Of a stretch of 64,000 nucleotides of DNA, positions 33,825 through 44,826 are shown one piece after another. Under the pieces are notes generated by a model that made no database searches, had not been told where the DNA came from, and was given only the letters and a program-made list of their open reading frames with translations. Source of the stretch: Pilatotrama ljubarskyi. Its lineage: Eukaryota > Basidiomycota > Agaricomycetes > Polyporales > Polyporaceae. The number at the start of each line of letters is the position of its first letter. The stretch's first letter is position 1. The stretch is from assembly GCA_022385805.1 (NCBI GenBank), contig MU277679.1:372001-436000 (forward strand), written 5' to 3'. The position numbers and the translations under genes were made by a program.

Positions 33825-34946
33825 ATGGCGGACAGCGAACACGACCCTGCCTTTGCGGCGCTTCCACTCAGTCTCCAGCAGCGCATCGACGATGCTTTCG
33901 ACGCCGCACTGAACGGCACTCATCACACGGCCGGTGAACCTGCACGCAAGCGTCGCAAGCTAGACCATTCTCCCGCGCCAGGAGGTTTCGTCGCACGGGG
34001 CTTCATTCCAGAAGCACCCGCCGCGGGGGGCTTCATCGTTGACGAACCTACTCCTGTGCGAGAGGAGTCTCCTGCAGCAGGCGGCTTCTTCGCGGAAGAC
34101 GACACTTCAGAAGCTGTTGAACGGCAGACACACATCCCACTTTCATTGATTCCTACGGCACTGCAGGTTCTAGACCTACAACCGGACGACGAGGACGTGC
34201 TCTCCGTCTTCCGCAACGCTGCATCTGGCTGGGGCTCCAATACCCGTGGCCGCTCTGGAGAGAACGAAGAAGAGGACGCGCTAGTGAGCCGAAAAGACTG
34301 GCGCGCGGTCTGCGCTGCGCTGCTTGACACGGGCGGTCCTGACGACGACGAGGACCTCGACATGGGAGACGAGGGCGCTGGCGATCGAGAGGCGACGGAA
34401 GAGGCGGTGGAAGAGGCGTTTTCGGACTCTGGAGAGGAGTACGTCCAGTCAGGCGGGAGCGAATCCGAGGCCGAGGACGACGATAGTTCGGACGACGACT
34501 ACCAAGACGGTGGAGGGTTCGTGCGGTCGAAGAAGGCCAAGGGGAGCGGTGCAAAGACCGGAGGTTCGACGGCGAGGCGCATGAGTCGCCAAGCGGCGTC
34601 GCCGAAGGGCAGCGAAGAGGGGGAAGGGCACGGGCTAAGTGCGCGCCAGAAGAAAGAATGCCGTGCAGCGTTCGCGTTGTTCTTCCCGGACGTGCCGGAG
34701 GGGGAGCTGGACAAGCAGCGGATTCGGATCAAGGACATTAGCCGGGTGGCGAAGTTGCTGAAGGAGAAAATCACGGCTGAGGAGGTGAGCGTCCCTCAAG
34801 CTGTGTGTCTTCTCCCGTGTGAGTTGAATGCTGACTGCGAGGATGCGTAGACGGTGGAGATGCTGGAGGCGTTCTCGAGCGTGCCGGACAAGTCGATGGG
34901 GCTGAGTGATTTTGAGCGGATGATGACCGCTGCGAGATTGGCGTGA
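33825..34946 (+). CDS. Acidic hypothetical protein with GGF motifs and EF-hand-like C-terminus
   Basis: Two exons, 33825-34784 and 34851-34946, 351 residues. The N-terminus has a KRRK nuclear-type signal. Spaced repeats follow: PGGFVARGF, AGGFIVDE, AGGFFAEDD. A long Asp/Glu/Ser-rich middle follows (EDDDSSDDDYQDGGGF). The C-terminal 80 residues resemble a degenerate EF-hand pair: LSARQKKECRAAFALFFPD, IRIKDISRVAKLLKEKI, and SVPDKSMGLSDFERMM after the intron. The calcium-binding Asp pattern is incomplete, so binding is doubtful. I recognise no named family; an EF-hand-like nuclear protein is the most I would say. It is divergent from BRN1. Confidence 0.8.
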
Positions 34947-35846
34947 GTCGGTCGACTGTTCTGATGGACCCGAGAGCGAGGAGTGTTTGTTATGGCTCGG
35001 GGTGGAAGCGTGGACGATGCATGGCTGTGCGGTCGGTGAGCAGAGTGTGCGACCGAGTGCGTGTACTCACCCGTCCGTGTTCTATGTGCAGTCGTCGCGG
35101 GGCCAGTGCGCGTGTATCCGTGATCTGGTATGGACCGAGTGCGCCTGGTCTTGAGTTTCCCTGGCTGTGCGTGTCGAGTAGGGGTGCGTTGGATAGAAGC
35201 GCGGTGTTGGGTCGGATGCGGACCCGAGCAGCCGACGACGAGCGGATGCACCCACGGTCCCATCGCCCCCGCGTCCAAGCTGGAAGTCGCGATGCGCGTT
35301 TCGACGCCGTCGTTCCTGGCCGCACGCGCGCCTCTCTCCCCCTCCTCCGACAGACCGCACTCCGTTCTACCGGCCCCGGGCGCACACCGTGCTCGTCCCC
35401 ATCCTCGCCCTGCACTTTGCGCCGTTGCGCCGTGTGCGAACCCGGCCTGGATGGCCGTGATATGCTCTCACGGCTGACGCGGTAAGAGAGAGTTCAGTCA
35501 CCGCCCTGATCACTCCATCACGCGCTCTCCCCGCAGCGTCTCTCTCCAGCCCTCTCCTCGAGGTCCCGTCCAGATGCATTCCCCATCTGTTCCAGCCTGT
35601 CGCCCCTCCATTTCGCGTCAAAATACACCAGCTGCGCGTCCACTTCAATGCCCCGGCCACCATGTGCTCGCCCCACAACCGCCACTTCGTCCCCCGTCCC
35701 AGCGCCCGCCCGTGCGCCCTATATAACGCCCCGCACCCCCCGCTTTTTCTCCTGCGGTTGCTCTTCCCGCTCATCCGTCCACCAACGCGCCCTTGCGTTC
35801 GCGTCGCTCCCGCTTTCTCCCAGCTCACGCCCAACGCTCGCTCACA
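34947..35846. promoter_or_regulatory. Promoter region of the sugar transporter
   Basis: 900 bp without a supported gene. TATATAA at 35720-35726, about 120 bp before the ATG, is a good TATA box. Directly after it a C-rich stretch (35728-35744) holds CCCCGC and CCCCCCGC, close to CreA/Mig1 sites of glucose repression. The link to carbon regulation is inferred from the gene it precedes. Confidence 0.5.
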
Positions 35847-37657
35847 ATGCCTGGTGGTCCAGCACCCTCCGGCCCCGGCATCGGCGCCGCTGCCCCCAAG
35901 AACAAGCTCGCAGGCATCCTCATGACCGCCTTCGCCGCCTTCGGTGGCATCCTCTACGGCTACGACACCGGCACCATCTCCGGCATCATCGCCATGGACG
36001 ACTGGCTCAAGACGTTCGGTCGCTTCACCGGCGTCACATCCGCTGCACCAAACGGTTACACCATCTCCACCTCCAACGAGTCCCTCGTCGTCTCCATCCT
36101 CTCCGCAGGCACCTTCTTTGGTAACTCTCCTCTTCACCGCTCGCCTTCCCTCGCTCATTCTCCCTCCCAGGTGCCCTCACCGGCGCTCCCTCTGCCGACA
36201 TCCTCGGCCGCCGCATCGGCATCATCACCGCCTGCATCGTCTTCTCCCTCGGCATCGCCCTCCAGACCGGCGCCAGCAACTGGGCCACCTTCATCGTCGG
36301 CCGCTTCTTCGCCGGCTTCGGCGTCGGCCTCGTCTCCACCCTCGTCCCCATGTACCAGTCCGAGTGCGCACCAAAGTGGATCCGCGGCGCCGTCGTCTCC
36401 GGCTATCAATGGGCCATCACCATCGGTCTTCTCCTCGCCTCCGTCATCAACAATGCCACAAAGGATCGCCAGGACCACTCCGCCTGGCGCATCCCCATCT
36501 CCATCCAGTTCATCTGGGCGTTCATCCTCTTCGTCGGCATGTTCTACCTCCCCGAGGTCCGCTACCCGCTCCCGCCTCGCTTCGTTTGCTGACGCCCGCT
36601 ATCTCCCCAGACTCCCCGTTGGTTGATCAAGAAGGGCAGAGACGAGGCCGCAGCCAAGTCCCTCTCGCGCCTCACCTCGCTCCCTCCGGATGACCCCGAG
36701 GTCCAGACCGAGCTCGAGGACATTCGTGCAGCGCTCAGGGAGGAGCAGGCGAGGGGCGAAAGCTCCTACCTCGATTGCTTCAAGTTCAACAGGAGCAAGA
36801 TCGCCTTCCGTACCCTCTCCGGCATCTTCATCCAGGCCTGGCAACAGCTCACTGGCATCAACTTCATCTTCTACTGTAAGCATGCCTTGTGCCTGCCCAC
36901 CGATGCAGATCCTGATCCTTCCCTTCTCAGTCGGCACGACCTTCTTCAAGAACGCCGGCATCAAGGACCCCTTCCTCACCAGCGTCGCGACGAACATCGT
37001 CAACGTCTTCATGACCCTCCCTGGCATGTGGGGCGTTGAGAGATTCGGCCGCCGCTCGCTCCTCCTCTGGGGTGCCGTCGTCATGTGCATCTGCGAGTAC
37101 ATCGTCGCCATCATCGGCGTCACCATTTCCGTCAACAACACCGCCGGTCAGAAGGCCCTCATCGCCCTCGTCTGCATCTACATCGCCGCCTTCGCCTCCA
37201 CCTGGGGACCTATCGCCTGGGTCATCGTCGGCGAGATCTTCCCGCTCAACATTCGCGCCAAGGCCATGTCCCTCTCCGTTGCGTCCAACTGGTAAGCCTA
37301 CCTTCCCTCTTTGATGAGCGAGCTCCAGCTGATCGTGTGTGCAGGCTGTGGAACTGGGCGATCTCGTACGCGACCCCATACCTCGTCAACTCGGACCCGG
37401 GCGACGCGAACCTCGGCGTGAAGGTCTTCTTCATCTGGGGCTCGACGTGCGCGGGCTGCGTCCTCTTCACGTACTTCTGCATCCCTGAGACCAAAGGCCT
37501 CTCGCTCGAGCAGGTCGACCTCCTGTACCAGAACTCGACGCCGATCACGAGCGCAAGATACCGCCGCGAGCTCATCACGCGCGACGTGCACATCGCGGAC
37601 GTGAAGGGCGGCGCTCATGAGATTACGGAGGACCACGACGAGAAGCAGCAGGTGTGA
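35847..37657 (+). CDS. MFS hexose transporter or sensor
   Basis: Five exons, 35847-36120, 36171-36556, 36611-36875, 36931-37291, 37345-37657; 532 residues in frame. Twelve-helix sugar-porter family, proton or facilitated hexose uptake at the plasma membrane. Signatures are FGGILYGYDTGTISG in TM1, DILGRR in the loop 2-3, GRFFAGFGVGLVSTLVPMYQ in TM4, LPETPRWL after TM6, QQLTGINFIFYFGTTFF in TM7, GRRSLLLWG in loop 8-9, WGPIAWVIVGEIFPLNIRAK in TM10 and PETKGLSLEQVDLLY after TM12. The short C-terminal tail favours a transporter over a long-tailed Snf3/Rgt2 sensor. The sugar specificity cannot be read from the sequence. Confidence 0.94.
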
Positions 37658-39751
37658 AGTAGTGCGCTGTGTTTTTCCTTAGGATTTGCAGATGCCGGAT
37701 TCTTTCATGATCATGATGTCTTGCGCTGTTGTGCTTCCTTACGTGGGTAGTAATACTAATAAACGAGCTCCTACACTGTATTCTTTTCTGTGGGCGTTTG
37801 GACGCTGAGATGCACTGCAGTCTGCCTTGGCGGTTGCCGGCCTGTAAGCGGCGCCTTATCTTGTGGTGCAATAGGCCGGAGACAGCATCGACAAAGTGGC
37901 TGTAGTGCTACCGCGACCTTTGAGAGACCTGGCGAGGTGCACATAATCTTGAATGGTGATACGGCAGGCGGGGACAAGTTGGCAGAAGCGATATAAGGGG
38001 AACCGTATCTCAAAGCCGAGGGTACAAAGCCCCAGCTCGAGGGTGCTCATATCGACACTGTAACTCTGAGCTTATCTCGTGTACCTTACTACTCTAGTAC
38101 TAACATAGCAACTATATGTAACACAGGCGCTAATGGGATGCTCTTAACAAATACTCCCCTCTCAAGAATCGTGTTCTCACGATTTGGAGAGCACATCTTC
38201 AATTAATCCTAATGTCCAGTATTGTTTGCTACAGTATTTCTGCCATACATCCCAGAATTGACCCAGACTATTTCTGTCTGTGCTGCTATTTGTACACTAC
38301 AAGATCGGGGTGTGATAGTAATACTGAGCAGGCATGCGGGATGTTCCACAATCATTTTTTACGGAAACGGTCTAGCAAGGCTTTATGGATTTTCATCAGC
38401 ACACTGCTCCTCCCATGTGTTCTCATTTCATGGTTCATTATAGACCTCCTTGCACTACCTTTGAGCGCAGCACCTTCTCGGGGACTGATGAGTCAGAGTC
38501 AGTGATATCTGCCACTACAGTTTACACGTCCAGGGCTAATAGAGCATATTTGGAAGGGGTTTAAACTGCCCCAAAGGAGCTACACGCCCAGACGAGCTGG
38601 GTATCGGTCCGGTGTCTGGGCGAAAGTTACCCGCCTGATGCACGCTAGACACCCGACTGATGTAGACACGTCATCTATCTGTTGTCGAGTGATGGATAAC
38701 GGCTCGATGTCTGATGTGGGGGCCAAACCAATGTATGGCGCCAGAGGCTTGCCTGGTGTCTCCAAGATATTGGGCAGATGTCTGGATCCATCGCCGGATT
38801 TAATAAAAATGCTCACGATGCGGCAAAAAATGCACATAAGAGATTCAAACTACGGACCGCAGCAACTGCTGGAAGCAGACTGCCAACTGAGCCATAAGTA
38901 CTTTGCATGATGCCGCTGTGCTTCTGTCACAGCAACAACTGGACGTCACCTCGTCTACTCCTCGATTTCTCGAAGTCCAGTTCCTATGGACGGGCTTGCG
39001 GGAGGTATCAGTGTCTCACATGCCACATACACTCGGCAGCCCTCACTGGGTTATTTGACGTACCACTGTCTCCCACATGCACTCATCATCACTGTTTAAA
39101 CCTATCACATAGTTCCATAGCTGCTCTTCCTTGTACAAACTCTTGTTGGTAGAGAAAGTGTTGCGGATAAATTAGCTGTTGATGGAAAGTCCCCATGGCT
39201 CAACGGCATTTGTGCCCCTTGCCCCCTGTGCACTCTGCAGTTTGACTTCTACTCGGAGCTGTTGATTACAGAAATATTCTCCCCACATTGAGACATTTTT
39301 GCGAGATCGCTATGTACAACCAGATATCTGTTCGATATCTGGCAGGGGCTGGATGGATGTCTAGCGTCAAACGTGTGTCAGAGATCTCGCAAAAGTCATC
39401 TGTCTGGTGTCGGTCACACATCAAAGCGGTGTCTACAATTCTCAATGTCAGTCCGATATCTGGTTTGCCCCAGCATGTATAATCTTGCAGGGGATACAAC
39501 TCCAACCTATGTGAAAATCAGCATTTTGCCCCGGGTTGTGCACTCCAAACAGTTTAGCACTTGGTAGTTATCATTGTGTTGCAAATACACTCTTATAGAG
39601 GTTGGCTGATGAGCAGGAGATAGGAGTGCTTCATTGAAGACTGGGTAGATGGCCTCATTTAAGCTTGAGACAATATGCTCTGCCATGGGGCCAACCATTG
39701 CTTGTACTTTGAGGGGATCATTGTTAGGATAACTCTGACTTGCAGCTGTTG
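37658..39751. other. Gene-free junction between genes and transposons
   Basis: About 2.1 kb, visibly more AT-rich than the gene region. It has no supported gene. It contains the tRNA-like segment at 38832-38901. Stretches with related wording (GATATCTG and GTGTCTGG-type blocks at 38590-38790 and 39310-39480) suggest an old dispersed repeat. Confidence 0.4.
38832..38901 (-). ncRNA. Degenerate tRNA-like segment (possible SINE head)
   Basis: On the minus strand, GTACTTA at the 5' end can pair with TATGTGC at the 3' end over six of seven positions, as in a tRNA acceptor stem. TGGCTCAGTTGG is a perfect RNA polymerase III box A. AGTTTGAATCT is a box B with three changes from GGTTCGAATCC. The anticodon and T stems do not fold properly, so a working tRNA is unlikely. 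It is either a tRNA pseudogene or the head of a tRNA-derived SINE. Confidence 0.35.
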
Positions 39752-40103
39752 AGTGCTATCACATACCGTACCCAAACTCTGTAGTCTGAACCTTGTACTC
39801 TGCCTACTCCAACACCTATACTCCATTATCTCTCGTCACATTAATATGTCTCAGATTGCACCATTGCCTCATATTTGTTCTTAACAAGTAGGCTATTGCC
39901 TTTCCTCATCACTTTGTTACTCTGCACCTACTCCTTCCTATTCCGTACTTCTTATTGTGTACGGAATTAATAAGCTTTACTTCTATTGATATCGCTCCAG
40001 AATGTTGTAGTGCTCCAGAATGTAGTAGATACTCAGTGCAGATATTTTGTATCCTATCCCTTTCCGGCTCAGCCTCCTTATCCATACTCGGGCCTCTAGT
40101 CTG

Positions 40104-40835
40104 TGTTAGGGACGTGCTGGCGTTAAGTCCGGAGTTGGGGGTGCGGACTTCAAAAATGTGGACTTTGGAGTTGAGAACGTCCGGACAGAGGCACAGCAAG
40201 GGTGAGGACTTCCGCAAAGCTATTAGCAACACACCTGAGAACCTTCTGGGGTGTCCTCAATTTCGGACTAGAGGATGGGGGTGGAGTACATCCGGAGTTG
40301 GAGCGGAGTACATCCCGGAGTTGGAGCGGAGTACGTTCCGGAGTTGGAGCGGACTTGGAGACAAGGAGTGGAAATGAGGACAAGACACAAGTTGATTGCA
40401 GGATCACGGCAATGACAAGAAGTACAACAAGTATCCGAACTGAGTAGCTACGACATACCAGCTCAGTATATATAGAAGTAAGCCTTATTGTAAACGTAAA
40501 CAATAAGGAGAAGGACGGAAGAGGGGTTCCGGGATGAAGACAATAAGCCAATTGTGAAGGAATGGCGCAATCTGAGACATAAGACTGAACTTTGGAGAAA
40601 ATGCGGAGTTGTAGTCCGGAAAAGCGGAGTTGTAGTCCACTGCATTCTTTCCATACTTGTACTCCGCTTTTCCGGAGTTTACTCAGCATTTTCGAAGTCA
40701 GAATGGGGAAATAAGTCCGGAGATAGGTCCGGAAAATGCGGATTTAATGGCCGAAGTTAAGTCCGGAAAATGCGGAGTTAACTCCGGAAATGCGGAGTTA
40801 AACCGGAGAAGAAGGTGGGTGCACGGGATGTAACA
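40104..40835 (-). repeat. LTR A (3' LTR of the A-B element)
   Basis: 732 bp, on the plus strand starting TGTTAGGGACGTGCTGG and ending GCACGGGATGTAACA. Contains a TATATATA box, the stem-loop at 40484-40507 and the primer-complement sequence at 40431-40441 (reads AGTTCGGATAC on the minus strand). Confidence 0.88.
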
Positions 40836-40920
40836 GTGCCCTCCCCTTTAGGCCCAAACCCTTGAGGGCCTTAAGAGGGCCAGAGAAGAGGGTATGCAGA
40901 ACTTGAAAAGGAGAAGTACG

Positions 40921-41074
40921 TGCAGGAGTAGGAGTTCGGAGTACGCGCAGGAGTAGGAGTTCGGAGTAGGAATAGGAGGAGAAGCAGACGTTGGAGTGCG
41001 GAGTAGGAGTAGGAGTAGGAGTTGATGTAGGAGTAGGAGTAGGAGTAGGAGTAGGAGTAGGAGTAGGAGTAGGA
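40921..41074 (+). repeat. GGAGTA hexanucleotide microsatellite
   Basis: Imperfect then nearly perfect (GGAGTA)n tract in the interior of the A-B element, cleanest at about 41003-41074. It creates a spurious Pro-Thr/Tyr-Ser ORF on the minus strand. Confidence 0.9.
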
Positions 41075-41228
41075 AAATGCGGGATGTCCACAGAACAGGA
41101 CCAAACATGAAGGCAGAGGATTCCAGAGAGATGGAGTTGATGTCCGGAGGTAGCTAACCTCGGAGTACAAGTCCAAGGCCCAAAAACTCGGAGTTAACCA
41201 GAGTTGATGGAGGACAGGGGGTGCCTAG

Positions 41229-41874
41229 TGTTACATACCGTGCCCAAGCTCGAAGTCCGCACCCGTACTCCGCGGTACTCCGCCGTACTCTGCTCATGTA
41301 CTCCGTACTCTGCCCATCTCGATCACGCTACTATTGCACCATCGCCTCATGTTCGTTCTCTAAACAATAGGTCTATTGTCTTTACACCTGACTTTCGTAC
41401 TCCGCACTTACTCCTTCCTATTCCGTACTCCTTATTGTATACGGAAATAATAAGCCCTATTTCTATTTATACTGCTCCGGAATGTAGTAGATACTCAGTT
41501 CGGATATCTCGTATACCAACTCATCTGTCTACTTCGTCCCCCTTGTCTGATCTCCGCCTCACGTCCAGTCGTACTCCGTCAAGTCTGATCTGACTTGACC
41601 TCTTGCACTTCTGTCCCATTATCTTCCGTCTCGTCTCCGTTCCTCCCAATCCTCCCTTCCGAAGATCTTGTTCGCACTCCATACTCCGAAGTCCGGTATT
41701 AACTCCGAGCCCACCCCCAAATCAACTCCTATCCTAAATTGAGGACAACTGTCGTGAACCTGTGCATTGCCAATAGCTTCGCAGAAGTCCTCCCCTGTGC
41801 GTACTCCAATCTCCGGACCAACTCTGATCTCGTACTCCGAACTCTGGAGTTCCGAAGTCCGCACAGTCCTAACA
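41229..41874 (+). mobile_element. Solo LTR D nested in the A-B element
   Basis: 646 bp, starting TGTTACATACCGTGCCC and ending GCACAGTCCTAACA. It is flanked by perfect CCTAG duplications at 41224-41228 and 41875-41879. It has the conserved stem-loop (41431-41454), a TATTTATA box and the AGTTCGGATAT primer-type sequence (41497-41507). No internal element remains, so it arose by LTR-LTR recombination. Confidence 0.88.
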
Positions 41875-43193
41875 CCTAGGCGGAGTACGGGACTTCTGAA
41901 GATGTGAGTCCGGGTTGAGTGCAGCACTCGCTCTTCAATCAGGAGATTGCTAGTGAGGAGGCTTGCGATACCTGGGACGTGACAAGGATGGAGATGTCGA
42001 GCGGAGGTGACTGGAAAGTCGACAGAAAACTCAAGTCCGAAGACAGGAGTCACATGGGTCAGAGATGGACAAAAAATGCGGAGTTGCGAGCGGAGTTCGC
42101 GTATCCTCGGAGTTTGTCCCGGTGATGTGCCAAATCTATCCTAAAGCCGTGAGGTTGAGGCCGAGAGCCTTTGTAGGTCGAGGCCTCTGACGAGCTGAGG
42201 TGAGGTAGATGGTGAGGTCAGGAGATGTAGCGGTTTGGCCGGGGTGCCCTTGAGGCGAACGTCACGACGTGGCAGCGGACTGGAGCGAACGGGGCTCTTC
42301 GCAGATGTTTGCAAGCTCTTCGCGGAGGTTCGCAACCGTTCGCGAGTCTTCGCGGGTGCTCGTTGCGCTCTTCGCAGTCTCGTTGGGCTCAACGCAGACA
42401 CGGAGGAACTCAATGATTCTTTGCAGCTACGCAGTATTCAACAGCAACTCAGTGTAAGACGCAAACAGTGAAGAGGAAGACACGATGCTCAATAAGAAAC
42501 TCGACGTGGCAAAGTAGTAAATGCAAGAGGGACACGGACGCGAACACAGCTAGGGCACAGTGAGATCTCTGCTCTCGGGAGGGGGAACAGAATCTGGATT
42601 GCTGTGCTGCGAAGCGCGGGTATTTTACGTGGGTGCCAAAATGGCGTGCTACACATGTGACGCCGGACCGGACCTTCGCGCTGCCGAGCCGAATGCAAAC
42701 GCATGGACCTAGCACTGGGGGCATCTTCAGGGCAGGCTGGTGCGAAGGTCTTCACTCCCCCAAACACCTGGTCGTCCACCGGGTTCTGCGCAACGGGTGC
42801 GCGTTGAGTCGCCCGCGGAACTTTGTGATTCGTTGCGAAGGCTACGAAGCGGCGAAGACTTGCGATTCGGGGCTGTGAAGCTGCGAAGGCTTGCGGATCT
42901 GTGCGAAGAAGTGTGAAGATGAGCGAAGGAAGCGGCTTCGGTGCTCCGCGGCCTTGTGCGCGGAGTGGGGTCGCATCACCGGAGTTGGGCCAGGGTGGCC
43001 CAGAGGTGGCCCAGAGTTGAGTTAAAGAGGCTCGGAGTTGGAGTGGAAAAGGATAGGAGGGAAGTGCGGAAGTGGAGAACAGAGGTGTCAATGAGGGGAA
43101 AACGGCAGGGAATGGGAGAGGCGAAGAGACGGAAGTTCTGGCATGTGGGCTCGGAGTTCGGAGAACCCACACCATCAGCTCGGAGGTGGTCTC

Positions 43194-44796
43194 CTAGTCC
43201 AATGGCTCGATAGGGAGGTCCTCCGGAGCCACAGCGGTTGTCTCAGAAGGCTCCTTGGAGACGTCCTCGACCTCAGAGTCAAGAAACCCCAACTCCAGAG
43301 AGGTGCTCCAAAAGTCCGTGGTCCCGAACTCCTGGAGGTCCGGACTTGCCAAAAGCGGACTAGAGGTGTCCGGAGTCAGACTATGCAAGCCGGAGTAAGT
43401 AGAGAAGTGATCCTGGAGGTCCTCGGAGTTTGCCTCGGAGTTCACCTCAGAGTTTGCCTCAGAGTTCGTAGATGCGGCGCTGGAGAGGTCTCGGAGTTGC
43501 TCGGAGTTGCGCCCCAGTAATGTCTGTCGAGGGAATGGGCAAGGGTGCGGAGGTCATAAAGGGATGCGGGCTTGCCGACAAGAGTGATGTGGTCCTTGAG
43601 ACGATCAGGAAGGCCACGGTAGAACTGAAAGCGGAGTGCAGCGGTGCCCCAGTTGACCTGAGTTGCGAGCCGGTTGAACTCCGTGATGTAGCCAGAGATC
43701 TGGTCGGAGTTGTGTTGAACTTCCAGGGTTGCGTACTGGCCATACGCGGTCGGGAGATCACACAGTGGCTGTGTTACACAGCATGGACGTTCCTACTTAC
43801 TATATATAGTTTCTTTTGTTTCTTTGTACGATACTTCTCTTCCGGACACTTCTGGACTTCTCCAGTGCGTTCTACGCTGTTCCGGATCCCTATGGACTCG
43901 TCTAGATAGTTCTAGTCGATGGTGCGATACTTACACCATCCTCGCACCATCGTCTTACTCATCGTATGCTAGATCACATGCCCTCCTTTCTTCGCTTACT
44001 CATGCGTCCTCTGGACTTGTATATAAGGAGGACATTCTCTGCCCCTGCTCTTCAGTCTTTCGCTCACAGACTGAAGAGTAAGTACTACACATCTATGCTT
44101 ACAGATATGGTTTACTTACCAAGTACTTGTAGCTCTCTTTGTGCGGCTTACAGGTACTTACTCTATGCAATATAGTCTTTCGCTCACAGACTGAAGACTC
44201 TCTTTGTGCGGCTTACAGTCGTGCTCCTGCCTTCCAGGTTCAGAGTTCATCAAGTTGGCCATCCGAAGGGACTCTAGTTTGTGCTCAGCATCTCCGGAGA
44301 TGTCATAAGGTCCAAAGTTCGTTCAGAGTTCGTCCTGAAAGGCCTGGTAGTCGGACATGAAGAGCGGAGGGTTCTCAGACTCGCCTTCGAGGAGGTACGG
44401 CTCAAACCACTGAAGCGCAGTCCCTTTGAGGTAGAAGAGTGCATAGGTGACCTTCTTAGCCTCGGAGTTCAAGGTCTGGGGCGGGGCCTTGAAGACGAGC
44501 TCCAGCTGAGCGAAAAAAATGCGGAGTTCGTCAGAGTTGGACCCATCAAACTGGTCTGGTTCTCGGACATTGTGCTGCTCATCCGGAGTTGAGAGATAGG
44601 CTCAGAAGAAGGCCTCAGATATGAGGAAGAAGGCACCTGCCAACTCCTGGCTGAAGTCTGAGGGTGCGGGATTGGGATGAGGAGGTCCAGTAGGCAGTGG
44701 GAGTTGGTGGAAAGGAGTTTGTGAGGAAGTGTCGGGGTTGGAGGTGTTTTGAGGCTTGCAGGCAGAGAACCCACGGAAGGTGTCCTCGGAGTACAT
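43194..44796 (-). pseudogene. gag: Ty3/gypsy Gag of the A-B element, interrupted
   Basis: Read leftward from ATG 44796-44794, which lies 30 nt after the LTR. Recognisable Gag segments are NVREPDQFDGSNSDELRIFF, ALQWFEPYLLEG, SDYQAFQDEL, NFGPYDISGDAEHKLESLRM, then after an insertion SDQISGYITEFNRLATQV and FQFYRGLPDRLKDHI. Several stops and a roughly 450-bp insertion break the frame. The match to the Gag of the second element at 61.3-62.8 kb is clear by eye (both have REPDQFDG and PYDI blocks). Confidence 0.75.
43772..44218 (+). mobile_element. Roughly 450-bp insertion in gag, possibly a solo LTR
   Basis: It begins TGTTACACAGCATGG inside the Gag frame and ends near GTGCGGCTTACAG. It holds TATATATAG, a 10-bp-arm hairpin (CTCTTCAGTC/GACTGAAGAG, 44048-44078) and internal direct repeats (44054-44077 = 44174-44197; 44135-44153 = 44200-44218). 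No target duplication was found, so ends and class are uncertain. Confidence 0.45.
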
Positions 44797-44813
44797 CAGA
44801 AGATCTTAGGGGG

Positions 44814-44824
44814 AGTTCGGATAC
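44814..44824 (-). promoter_or_regulatory. Putative self-primer binding site, A-B element
   Basis: On the minus strand GTATCCGAACT starts 2 nt after the 5' LTR. It is perfectly complementary to AGTTCGGATAC in LTR A (40431-40441) and complementary with one G-U pair to AGTTTGGATAC in LTR B (45131-45141). There is no TGG expected of a tRNA-primed site. Confidence 0.7.
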
Positions 44825-44826
44825 AT

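Noticed and set aside
34990..35415. Long overlapping frames upstream of the sugar transporter
   Set aside because: Open on several frames at once because of GC bias; no motifs, and the TATA box and transporter start lie just downstream.
40798..41091. Pro-Thr repeat ORF
   Set aside because: Translation of the GGAGTA microsatellite, not a gene; also not a CRISPR array because there are no unique spacers.
44797..44826. tRNA-type primer binding site after LTR B
   Set aside because: There is no TGG start complementary to a tRNA CCA end; the leader instead matches the LTR's own transcript start.
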